A stretch of 64,000 nt of DNA from Photobacterium damselae (GTDB lineage Bacteria; Pseudomonadota; Gammaproteobacteria; Enterobacterales; Vibrionaceae): contig NZ_PYOG01000018.1 of NCBI RefSeq assembly GCF_003026815.1, forward strand, positions 24,177-88,176, written 5' to 3'. The translations under genes and the position numbers were made by a program. Each line of letters starts with the position of its first letter. Within the stretch, counting starts at the first letter, position 1. Positions 56,981 through 64,000 of the stretch are shown piece by piece. The notes below the pieces were generated by a model. That model was not told where the DNA came from. It ran no database searches and saw only the letters and a list, made by a program, of their open reading frames with translations.

Positions 56981-57646
56981 ATGATCATCTATAAACATGG
57001 CAATGACTTTTTTGAACCACAAAAGAGTGCTTATACGGCCGATGAGATAACCACAAAATTAAGTGCTAGTGAAACAAAGATTTTACAATACCTCATCGAC
57101 AACAGCGGTGAGATAGTCAGTAGAGAAACATTATTAGAGATCGGCTGGCCCGAAAAAATTGTCGTACCGAATTCTCTTAATGTTGCCATTGCCAATCTTC
57201 GTAAAGCATTTAAAACAAAAAATGAAATCATCATTACGATTAAAGGTGCTGGTTTTACTGTTGCAAAAAATACTTTTGTTAAACAGCAGCAGAGTATTAA
57301 TGAAGAAGAGCTTCAACAAGAAGAATCAGAGGCCATTGATTTAGCACAAGTCACAACCTCTGATACTCATACCGAGATAAATGATCGCCAAGAGCCGCCA
57401 CATAACGGGGTTTATATACAGCGTATAAGAGTAAACTGGCAACGAGCTTGTACTGGTGTATTGGTATTACTCGCGGTGCTATGGATGTCGCTCTGGCTCA
57501 GTAGTTGGCAAACACCACCTTGTGTTGCTTTTGAGAATCAAAAAGTGTGTGGCAACATTGAACTATTAAAGCCAGAACAACTACCAAAAGATAAAGAGGG
57601 AACGTTGTACATTGATATGATGGGTAAGATTCATGCGCAAAACTAA
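56981..57646 (+). CDS. ToxR-like membrane-anchored winged-helix regulator
   Basis: A 221-residue protein with an OmpR-type winged-helix domain in the cytoplasm (about 25-100: LSASETKILQYLIDNSGEIV, SRETLLEIGW, then VPNSLNVAIANLRKAF and IITIKGAGF). A Glu-rich linker, one membrane helix (about 157-176) and a short periplasmic tail with two cysteines (Cys181, Cys190) follow. This is the ToxR/TcpP/VtrA layout, with direct signalling from periplasm to DNA. Its 3' end overlaps a small exported partner gene by 14 bases. It lacks a receiver domain. It is not the main ToxR by sequence pattern, as far as I can judge; regulated genes are unknown. Confidence 0.85.
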   Translation: MIIYKHGNDFFEPQKSAYTADEITTKLSASETKILQYLIDNSGEIVSRETLLEIGWPEKIVVPNSLNVAIANLRKAFKTKNEIIITIKGAGFTVAKNTFVKQQQSINEEELQQEESEAIDLAQVTTSDTHTEINDRQEPPHNGVYIQRIRVNWQRACTGVLVLLAVLWMSLWLSSWQTPPCVAFENQKVCGNIELLKPEQLPKDKEGTLYIDMMGKIHAQN

Positions 57647-58070
57647 AATTTTACTGATAGCTATTGGCTTACTCTTTCTTTACCCTGTCATAAACGGTAT
57701 GGGTTGTGATTTTAATCTAGAATATAAGATTCCAGGCCATGAGCGTTTTGGCAGTTGTAAATTTGGCCAGTACACCTTAATTGATTATCCAGATCCAGAG
57801 AAAGGGAATGGCTATATTGTCTTAAAAGGTCTCTATTTTTATGCCTTTGGTAATGCAGGATTATTGATAACCGGCCATGAAGACCATACAAAAGAGATAA
57901 CCAATGCATCTATTGATAGCGTTAACAACGCCAATCGACGGTTTTGGCGCCAAGCTAAAATCTCTCACTTTGGTAATCATGAGGTTATGTTCTACTCTAA
58001 TCGTCCTAAAAACCAACTGCTGATTATTCCTTATAAGGGCAAGTTGTCACTTGGTGATTCTGAACATTAA
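57633..58070 (+). CDS. Small membrane-anchored periplasmic partner of the ToxR-like regulator
   Basis: A 145-residue protein with one N-terminal membrane helix (KILLIAIGLLFLYPVI) and a periplasmic domain that is mostly beta-strand in pattern. It has two cysteines, Cys25 and Cys42, which could pair. Its start lies within the regulator gene, the same layout as toxRS, tcpPH and vtrAC, where the second protein protects or senses for the first. I do not recognise the family by sequence, so the partner role is inferred from overlap and topology. Confidence 0.65.
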   Translation: MRKTKILLIAIGLLFLYPVINGMGCDFNLEYKIPGHERFGSCKFGQYTLIDYPDPEKGNGYIVLKGLYFYAFGNAGLLITGHEDHTKEITNASIDSVNNANRRFWRQAKISHFGNHEVMFYSNRPKNQLLIIPYKGKLSLGDSEH

Positions 58071-58462
58071 AGCTTTTCATTACTCAACCCTTCAATAATA
58101 GGGCAACATGAATGCTCATTCCCTGGGCACTGCTTCGTTAGAGTTTCCAGGGTATGTTTCATTTGAATTAACTCACTGATCTTATGATCGATATCTTTCA
58201 ATTTAGCGATAGCTTTTTGTTTTACATCCGCACTACGTCGATTAGGATCGCGAGACAGCGCTAATAGCTCTCGACACTCTTCTAAGGAAAATCCCACTAA
58301 GCGAGAGCGTTTTATCAATAATAGTTCAGCTAAGTGCCCATCATTATAATAGCGATAACCATTATCAGCTCGCATAGGCGGAGTAATAATACCCTTATCT
58401 TCATAAAAGCGAATGGTTTTTGTTGTTAAGTCAGTTTTTTTTGCGATATCACTAATATTCAC
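58067..58462 (-). CDS. cueR: Copper-responsive MerR-family regulator CueR
   Basis: A 131-residue regulator with a MerR helix-turn-helix (MNISDIAKKTDLTTKTIRFY, then GYRYYNDG), a long dimerising helix, and a Cu(I)-binding loop with Cys112 and Cys120 in QCPGNEHSCCP. It activates copA by untwisting a promoter with an overlong spacer. The matching operator is in the copA promoter. Its last four bases overlap the end of the convergent toxS-like gene. Confidence 0.95.
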   Translation of the reverse strand: MNISDIAKKTDLTTKTIRFYEDKGIITPPMRADNGYRYYNDGHLAELLLIKRSRLVGFSLEECRELLALSRDPNRRSADVKQKAIAKLKDIDHKISELIQMKHTLETLTKQCPGNEHSCCPIIEGLSNEKL

Positions 58463-58576
58463 AGTGCAACCTTTCTGTATCTGGAATCTTTTTTAACCAT
58501 AATTCATTTTATGATTAGTATCAAACTTCGACTTTCTCTAGTCATCTCAATAAAATATACCTCTTAAAAATAAATC

Positions 58577-58607
58577 TTGACCTTCCCCTTGATGGAAGGT
58601 TTATTCT
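58577..58607 (+). promoter_or_regulatory. CueR operator and copA promoter
   Basis: The palindrome ACCTTCC-N7-GGAAGGT (58580-58600) lies between -35 TTGACC (58577-58582) and -10 TATTCT (58602-58607). The spacer is 19 bases, the long spacing typical of MerR-family activated promoters. Confidence 0.92.
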
Positions 58608-58642
58608 ACATACAGTTGAATAATCTTATTTAAGGTCATGCT

Positions 58643-61531
58643 ATGTCTAGATTTGATCTACCAATGCAAAATGTACGCTGCATGGGGTGCGTTAAAAAGA
58701 TCCGTGCGGCTATTGAAACCTTACCTAACACCGTCATTCATGATATCGATACCGATCATATTGATGTTAGCAGTGATGCCCCACTTTCTAGTCTGTTTTC
58801 TATCATCGAAGAGTTGGGCTATAACGTGGGTTATCATTATCAATTTACCTTACAAGGTCTTTCTTGTGGTCATTGCGTTGCTAAAGTGGAAGCCGCACTT
58901 AAAGCACAAAATGATGTTGTAAGTTATCAAGTAAGCACCACAAACCTTGATGTTACAGGGGCAATAAGTAAGCAGTCACTTATCGAGTTAATTGATAGTC
59001 TCGGTTATCAAGCTTTAGATGAATCCGAACCAACGACAATAATGTTATATTTATCAGGACTTTCCTGTGGTAAATGTGTCGCAAAACTCAAAGCCGCTTT
59101 TGAAGCTCAATCTGTTTCTGTTCTTGAAATAGAGACAAAACATGCCGTTGTTTCATCAAATCTCAATGCGGAGCAATTGCTTACTATTGTTACCGATGCA
59201 GGTTATCAAGCCAGTTTAACTGAGCCTCAAGACACTCAGCCAGCTGAAGGGATTGTAATACCTGAAGCCATATCACAGCCTACTGAGAATAAACAGAGTA
59301 TTGCCACAACTCAGCAATTTCTGTTATCTGGGATGACGTGTGCCAGTTGTGTAGCTTCAGTAGAGAAAGCAATCGCTAGTGTTACAGGGGTAGAATCTGT
59401 CAACGTTAATTTAGCGGAGAGAACTGCACTTGTTAGTGGCGATGGTCAGACTCAAGCTATCATCCATGCTGTTGAACAAGCGGGATACGGTGCAGAGCTA
59501 AGTGAAAATGAAGACGAGCGTCGTGCTCGCCAACAAGAGCAGAACAGTCAAACCTATAAAACTCACATTAAAAACTCTATTACAGCGCTGGTTGTTGGTG
59601 TTCCACTTATGGCGTGGGGTGTTTTTGGTGGAAATATGATGATTAATTCAACCAGCAGCCAAATTAGCTGGGGTATCATTGGATTAATTACATTATGGTT
59701 ACTTTGTACTGTTGGTAAGCACTTCTATATAAATGCATGGAAAGCGTTTCTTCACCATCGTGCCACTATGGATACTTTAGTTGCTCTTGGTACTGGTGCT
59801 GCATGGATTTTCTCAATGTTGATCGTCATTATGCCTAACGTATTCCCACCTACGGCGCGTCATGTTTATTTTGAAGCCTCAGCGATGATCTTAGGTTTAA
59901 TTACATTGGGTCATGCTTTAGAGTCTCGTGCTCGTAGCCAGACTTCAAAAGCATTAGAGCGTCTTATAGATTTGCAGCCTCAAACCGCCATCATTGTTGA
60001 AAATGGGGTTGAAGTTGAACGTCCATTAAGCGATGTGACAGAAGGCATGACATTACGCCTTCATCCAGGAGCTAAGGTGCCTGTTGACGGCATTGTTTTA
60101 GACGGCCAAAGTTATATTGATGAATCGATGTTAACAGGAGAACCAATTCCAGCTAATAAAACGGCAGGAGAAAAGGTTCATGCAGGTACCATTAACCAAC
60201 ATGGTAGTCTACTGTTTAAAGCCGAGCAGATTGGTGCTAATACGATGTTATCGCGTATTATTCAATTAGTTCGTCAAGCTCAAAGCAGTAAACCAGCGTT
60301 AGCTCGATTAGCCGATAAGATCTCTTCGATCTTTGTACCTTCTGTCATGATCATTGCTATTGTCACCGCTATGGTTTGGTACTATTTTGGCCCTGCTCCC
60401 TCATCTATTTATATGTTAGTAGCAGCGACAACCGTTCTTATCATTGCTTGTCCTTGTGCTTTAGGATTAGCAACGCCAATGTCTGTAACCGTTGGGGTTG
60501 GCCGAGCTGCTGAAATGGGAATTTTGATCCGAGATGCAGAAGCAATGCAGTTAGCAGCCGATGTTGATACTGTTGTATTAGATAAAACAGGAACCTTAAC
60601 CGAGGGTAAACCGGCTCTTACTCAAACCGTAGCTTTAGCTAACTTAAACGATGAGCAAATTATCCAGCTAGCAGCAAGCTTAGAACAAGGTTCTGAACAC
60701 CCTCTTGCGATTGCTATTTTAGATGCAGCAAAAGAGAAACAGCTAACATTAACAAAACCCATTAATTTTACCGCTCGCCCAGGCTTTGGTGTTTCAGGGG
60801 ATGTAAATCAAACAAACATCAGTTTAGGTAATGCTCGTTTAATGGCTGAGCACAGTATTGATGTGACTCATTATCAAGAGCAAACAACTGAGATTGCATC
60901 ACAAGGTGCAACCCCTATTTATGTGGCAGTTGATAACACATTAGTCGGAATTCTCGCTATCAGTGACCCACTTCGCGAAGACTCCATTACGGCAGTTTCT
61001 CGCATGCAGAAAATGGGACTGAATGTGGTGATGCTAACGGGTGATACTGAAGTTACCGCTCACGCTATTGCGAAAAAAGTGGGGATTGAAACCATAATTG
61101 CAGGGGTTCTACCAGACGGAAAAGCGGAACAAGTGGCCAAATTGCAACAACAAGGCCACAAAGTCGCCATGGTTGGTGATGGCATTAACGATGCTCCGGC
61201 TCTAGCTCGAGCAGAAGTTGGTATCGCAATGGGTAGTGGTAGTGATGTCGCTATTGAAAGTGCTCAATTTACCTTAATGCGTCATTCGTTACATGCTGTA
61301 GCTGATGCGTTAGAGCTATCAAAAGCAACCCTTAAAAACATGAAAGAAAACTTGTTTGGTGCCTTTGTCTATAACAGCCTAGGTATCCCAGTTGCTGCTG
61401 GTATTTTATATCCAATTACAGGAACACTACTTAGCCCTGTGATTGCAGGTGCAGCTATGGCGTTATCGTCAATTACGGTTGTGACCAACGCAAACCGCTT
61501 ACGTCTGTTCAAACCTCAACATAAGGACTAA
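58643..61531 (+). CDS. copA: Copper-exporting P1B-type ATPase CopA
   Basis: A 962-residue inner-membrane Cu(I) pump. It has four N-terminal CxxC metal sites: CMGC (Cys13/16), CGHC (75/78), CGKC (142/145) and CASC (233/236). The last is a canonical GMTCASC domain. Membrane helices follow, with the CPC transport motif in ACPCALGLATP, the phosphorylation site DKTGTLTEGK, and GDGINDAPALARA. E. coli CopA has two such metal sites, so this one has an extended N-terminus. A CueR operator drives it. A 24-codon frame begins four bases after its stop. Confidence 0.97.
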   Translation: MSRFDLPMQNVRCMGCVKKIRAAIETLPNTVIHDIDTDHIDVSSDAPLSSLFSIIEELGYNVGYHYQFTLQGLSCGHCVAKVEAALKAQNDVVSYQVSTTNLDVTGAISKQSLIELIDSLGYQALDESEPTTIMLYLSGLSCGKCVAKLKAAFEAQSVSVLEIETKHAVVSSNLNAEQLLTIVTDAGYQASLTEPQDTQPAEGIVIPEAISQPTENKQSIATTQQFLLSGMTCASCVASVEKAIASVTGVESVNVNLAERTALVSGDGQTQAIIHAVEQAGYGAELSENEDERRARQQEQNSQTYKTHIKNSITALVVGVPLMAWGVFGGNMMINSTSSQISWGIIGLITLWLLCTVGKHFYINAWKAFLHHRATMDTLVALGTGAAWIFSMLIVIMPNVFPPTARHVYFEASAMILGLITLGHALESRARSQTSKALERLIDLQPQTAIIVENGVEVERPLSDVTEGMTLRLHPGAKVPVDGIVLDGQSYIDESMLTGEPIPANKTAGEKVHAGTINQHGSLLFKAEQIGANTMLSRIIQLVRQAQSSKPALARLADKISSIFVPSVMIIAIVTAMVWYYFGPAPSSIYMLVAATTVLIIACPCALGLATPMSVTVGVGRAAEMGILIRDAEAMQLAADVDTVVLDKTGTLTEGKPALTQTVALANLNDEQIIQLAASLEQGSEHPLAIAILDAAKEKQLTLTKPINFTARPGFGVSGDVNQTNISLGNARLMAEHSIDVTHYQEQTTEIASQGATPIYVAVDNTLVGILAISDPLREDSITAVSRMQKMGLNVVMLTGDTEVTAHAIAKKVGIETIIAGVLPDGKAEQVAKLQQQGHKVAMVGDGINDAPALARAEVGIAMGSGSDVAIESAQFTLMRHSLHAVADALELSKATLKNMKENLFGAFVYNSLGIPVAAGILYPITGTLLSPVIAGAAMALSSITVVTNANRLRLFKPQHKD

Positions 61532-61535
61532 TAAT

Positions 61536-61610
61536 ATGTGTTTTCTATTTGGTGTTGCCGCTATTGGTTTGATTGTGTGGTGGTTTTGGTTACATCCTAA
61601 AGCGCATTAA
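61536..61610 (+). CDS. Putative CopA-linked microprotein (24 aa)
   Basis: A 24-residue frame, MCFLFGVAAIGLIVWWFWLH followed by PKAH, starts four bases after the copA stop. AAGGA, inside the last copA codons, is eight to nine bases upstream, so ribosomes ending on copA could reinitiate. The peptide is a single membrane helix with an N-terminal Cys and a C-terminal His-Pro-Lys-Ala-His. Small subunits of this kind accompany some membrane complexes, such as KdpF in the Kdp ATPase. I know of no described family matching it; it may be new or unimportant. Confidence 0.6.
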   Translation: MCFLFGVAAIGLIVWWFWLHPKAH

Positions 61611-61739
61611 TCATACCTAAAATTACAGCGAGTCATAATCTGATTTAATATCAAAGGTGCAGAGAGTAAATATCTGCACCTTTTTCTTTAGCTAAAAGTT
61701 CGCTATGGTAATTTTCTAACCTTCATAGGATAAAACTTA

Positions 61740-62585
61740 ATGCGAAAATATATTTATGCTCTGTTATTACCATTTCTCTCTTTTTCTGCATTAAGTGCTC
61801 CCCTTGTATGGCAAGCACAAAAAGGGGATGTGAATTTTTACTTCTTAGGCTCCATTCATGCAGGTAAGAAAACCTTTTATCCTCTTCCTTCTGAGTTTAT
61901 GGAACATTGGTCTAGCGCTAATGCTCTGATTGTTGAAGCAAATATCTTGTCATCAACTGAGGTAAAACCAGATTTATCAGGCCCAACAACCAAGCAGCAA
62001 TTAACGCCAAAGCAGCAAGAACAGTTAAAAGTTATTAGTGATACCCTTTCGCTACCCTATTCCCATCTATTGACGATGCCACCTTGGTTATCTGCCATTA
62101 ATTTACAAATGGCACTAACAAATCAATTAGGTTTAGATCCGCAACAAGGTGTGGATTATCAACTGCTATTAAAAGCTCAACACGATAAGTTACCGATAAA
62201 AGAGCTTGAAGGTGTCGAACAACAGTTTGCCCTACTCGCTAACCTTCCTGAGCATGGGACTCCTATGTTGCAAGAAACAGTCACTAATTGGGAACAACTA
62301 AAGCAGGATATGGCAGATTTAATTACCGCTTGGCAAACCGGTGATCAAACAAAGCTCAATCAGCTTTTTACTAATAGTCAGTTTGATGATCAAAGTGATG
62401 AACAATTAATATTTGGCAGGAATAAGCAATGGGCCCATATTTTAAGTGATCCACAACAGTATCCTGCGGGTAATTATTTGGTGGTAGTCGGCGCATTTCA
62501 CCTGCTTGGTGACAAGGGAGTTCCTGCTTTATTAGCGGAAGAAGGATTTATCGTTAAGCGAGTAAGCGAGTTTTCTCCGAAATAA
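61740..62585 (+). CDS. TraB/GumN-family exported protein
   Basis: A 281-residue protein with a signal peptide (KYIYALLLPFLSFSALSA) and the two TraB/GumN metal motifs: FLGSIHAG (GxxH) near residue 37 and GAFHLLGDKG (GxH) near residue 261. The family resembles metalloproteases such as TIKI and includes E. coli YbaP, which also lies close to copA. The role is unknown. A short gap and a separate leader suggest it has its own promoter. Confidence 0.85.
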   Translation: MRKYIYALLLPFLSFSALSAPLVWQAQKGDVNFYFLGSIHAGKKTFYPLPSEFMEHWSSANALIVEANILSSTEVKPDLSGPTTKQQLTPKQQEQLKVISDTLSLPYSHLLTMPPWLSAINLQMALTNQLGLDPQQGVDYQLLLKAQHDKLPIKELEGVEQQFALLANLPEHGTPMLQETVTNWEQLKQDMADLITAWQTGDQTKLNQLFTNSQFDDQSDEQLIFGRNKQWAHILSDPQQYPAGNYLVVVGAFHLLGDKGVPALLAEEGFIVKRVSEFSPK

Positions 62586-62609
62586 AAAACAAGCAATATA
62601 TTAGTTATC

Positions 62610-62640
62610 AAAAAGCTTCATCATTTGACGAAGCTTTTTG
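62610..62640. terminator. Terminator between the TraB-family gene and smrA
   Basis: AAAAGCTTC pairs with GAAGCTTTT around about ten bases, with A- and T-runs on either side, so it serves both convergent genes. Confidence 0.88.
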
Positions 62641-62647
62641 ATTACAA

Positions 62648-63229
62648 TCAACTACGACGAGCAAGATGTCGTTCTCGATTATCGAGTTTTTTCTCTGGGC
62701 TTTTCTTTAACATTACATATACAGCACCACAGCCACCATGTTGACGAAGAGCCGAGTGGTATCCCATTACATCACTAATTTGCTCAAGCCATGTTGCTAA
62801 GTAGCTTTTCATTAATGCAGGTGGATTAGATCTCTCACCTTTGCCATGAACAATTAAGACACTGCGGATATCAAGCCGCTGACATTGCTTTAAGAACTTT
62901 AATACCTCTTCTCGTGCTTCTTTCAATGTCTTTCGGTGAAGGTCTAATCGAGCTTGAATTTCATATTTGCCAAGTCTTAACTTTCGAATGACCCCTTCTT
63001 GCACACCATCTCTCTTAAACTCTAACATATCGTCTGGTTTAACCATCTTGGCATAATCAATTGAAAGATATTCAGGATCACTGTCAGATAGAGTTTGAGC
63101 TGCTAACTGTCGAGCTAATTGCGCATCAGTTACATTGAATTTATTAGTGACTTCTACTGTGTCTTGTTTTATTGGCGAGACATCCGCCATCATCTCTCGA
63201 AAGAGATCCAATTCATTATTATCTGACAT
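62648..63229 (-). CDS. smrA: Smr-domain DNA endonuclease SmrA
   Basis: A 193-residue protein with a helical N-terminus and a C-terminal Smr domain: ARLDLHRKTLKEAREEVLKF near residue 93, VLIVHGKGERS near 125 and HGGCGAVYVMLKK near 165. The order LEFKRDGVQEGVIRKLRLGKY and the closing RERHLARRS match SmrA (YdaL) rather than the ribosome-rescue nuclease SmrB. SmrA of E. coli nicks DNA in vitro. It is a single gene. Confidence 0.88.
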   Translation of the reverse strand: MSDNNELDLFREMMADVSPIKQDTVEVTNKFNVTDAQLARQLAAQTLSDSDPEYLSIDYAKMVKPDDMLEFKRDGVQEGVIRKLRLGKYEIQARLDLHRKTLKEAREEVLKFLKQCQRLDIRSVLIVHGKGERSNPPALMKSYLATWLEQISDVMGYHSALRQHGGCGAVYVMLKKSPEKKLDNRERHLARRS

Positions 63230-63590
63230 AACACTTCACGAGTTCATCAAGCGATATGTTAATTATAAAATTGAACTTGGCTTGCGGCTATCTTTTCATT
63301 TTTAACAAATAGACTTTGCTGCATATATAACCACAATTTGCTTTTTAATCTTATTTATTAGATGTGAAATATACTGAAAATGCATTTTACCAATATTCTA
63401 CTGACTATTTAGGCCAGATTTATGATTAATAATCAACCGCAATCAGAGTGGGTAATGTGTGACAAATGTATCTAAGTTGTTGCTAATGCTACTATTGAGC
63501 TACTGAGATTGATTAAAATTGCTAGGAGTTGATCGAATGACGAGCAATGGATTCAATTTCATAAAAAATACCGCAGAAAATACTGTATAG
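63230..63590. other. AT-rich region upstream of smrA and the tRNA-Pro operon
   Basis: About 360 bases with the smrA promoter. I see no gene, repeat or RNA here. Confidence 0.5.
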
Positions 63591-63593
63591 CTC

Positions 63594-63621
63594 TTGCGTT
63601 ACGAAAAATGCTGAGTATTAT
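63594..63621 (+). promoter_or_regulatory. Promoter of the tRNA-Pro operon
   Basis: A -35 box TTGCGT (63594-63599) and a -10 box TATTAT (63616-63621), 16 bases apart, precede the array. The damaged tRNA copy begins about 30 bases after the predicted start site, so it would be the first element transcribed. Confidence 0.6.
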
Positions 63622-63655
63622 AGTCGACCTCGACACGATAGAGTCGAAACAAAGT

Positions 63656-63762
63656 CGGTGAATAGCGCAGTTTGGTTGAGCATCTCTGCTCTTCGGTAAA
63701 CAGCGGACCAGAGGGTCGGGAGTTCCTGATCTATCTAAAAGCAATAGCCTCTTCACCGACCA
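63656..63762 (+). pseudogene. tRNA-Pro-like sequence with two internal insertions
   Basis: The first about 20 and last about 15 bases are those of the neighbouring tRNA-Pro genes, including CGGTGAA, its complement TTCACCG, and the ACCA end. The anticodon loop is replaced by sequence 13 bases longer (CTGCTCTTCGGTAAACAGC), and the T-arm by sequence 17 bases longer. The TGG anticodon is gone and the D-arm is damaged. Total length is 107 instead of 77. It is almost surely not a working tRNA; it might be a tRNA-shaped RNA. Confidence 0.85.
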
Positions 63763-63801
63763 CTATTTCAAGTAGTGGTATTTATTGCCGTTGCTTACAG
63801 T

Positions 63802-63878
<77 letters not shown>

Positions 63879-63917
63879 CTATTTTAAGTAGTGGTATTTA
63901 TTACCGTTGCTTACAGT

Positions 63918-63994
<77 letters not shown>

Positions 63995-64000
63995 CTATTT

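Overview
The window is a chromosomal segment of a low-GC gammaproteobacterium of the Vibrionaceae. Photobacterium is my best guess, with Vibrio or Aliivibrio possible. This rests on gene content and order: ycaO-focA-pflB-pflA, yfbU, yfbV-ackA-pta-yfcE, epmC-yfcL, cueR/copA, a mannose-type PTS cluster with manA and an AraC regulator, OmpU- and OmpA-like porins, a membrane-anchored ToxR-like regulator, and tandem tRNA arrays. The species assignment is inference.

Layout. (1) About 1-5560 is the AT-rich end of a surface-polysaccharide locus: the tail of a flippase-like gene, a family 2 glycosyltransferase, an EpsG/Wzy-like polymerase, a glycosyltransferase fused to a CDP-glycerol-type polyol-phosphate transferase and, on the other strand, a TagD-like cytidylyltransferase coupled to a short-chain dehydrogenase. 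(2) 5.7-9 kb holds yfcL, epmC, a TRIC-family channel and aroC, separated by tandem repeats with 7-, 8- and 9-base units. (3) 9.2-16.2 kb is a mannose/fructose-type PTS region: EIIABC, pldA (flanked by two copies of a modular repeat), manA, an AraC regulator, an EIIA with a degenerate HPr-like domain, and a lone EIIB. (4) 16.4-20.6 kb is an RND efflux pump with its adaptor. (5) 21-25 kb has three tandem tRNA-Tyr genes, a receiver-TPR protein, a GlsB-type membrane protein and xthA. (6) 25.2-36.2 kb is a fermentation and one-carbon block: ycaO, focA, pflB, rlhA, pflA and fhs. (7) 36.6-46.5 kb contains yfbU, a PgtCBA-like regulatory operon, a DUF2057 protein, a porin, rlmA and a ChaN-like lipoprotein. 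(8) 46.7-55.1 kb contains yfbV, ackA-pta, yfcE, two SDR-fold proteins, cnoX and a META-domain lipoprotein. (9) 55.3-64 kb contains an OmpA-family porin, a ToxR-like regulator with its small partner, cueR/copA with a tiny downstream ORF, a TraB/GumN protein, smrA and a tRNA-Pro array that opens with a broken copy.

How the genes fit together. PflB makes acetyl-CoA and formate, PflA activates PflB, FocA moves formate, Fhs can capture formate on tetrahydrofolate, and Pta-AckA turn acetyl-CoA into acetate and ATP. FNR-like boxes sit 41.5 bases upstream of the predicted start sites of both focA and ackA. A PurR-type operator overlaps the predicted fhs start site. CueR and CopA form a copper-export module with a canonical CueR operator.

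Most open questions are in small or repetitive elements: the 24-codon ORF behind copA, the insertion-bearing tRNA-Pro copy, the pseudo-HPr/EIIA protein coupled to an AraC regulator, the repeats flanking pldA, and a dispersed family of purine/pyrimidine-asymmetric repeats that in places encodes the C-termini of neighbouring genes. Everything here comes from reading the sequence. No database search was run.
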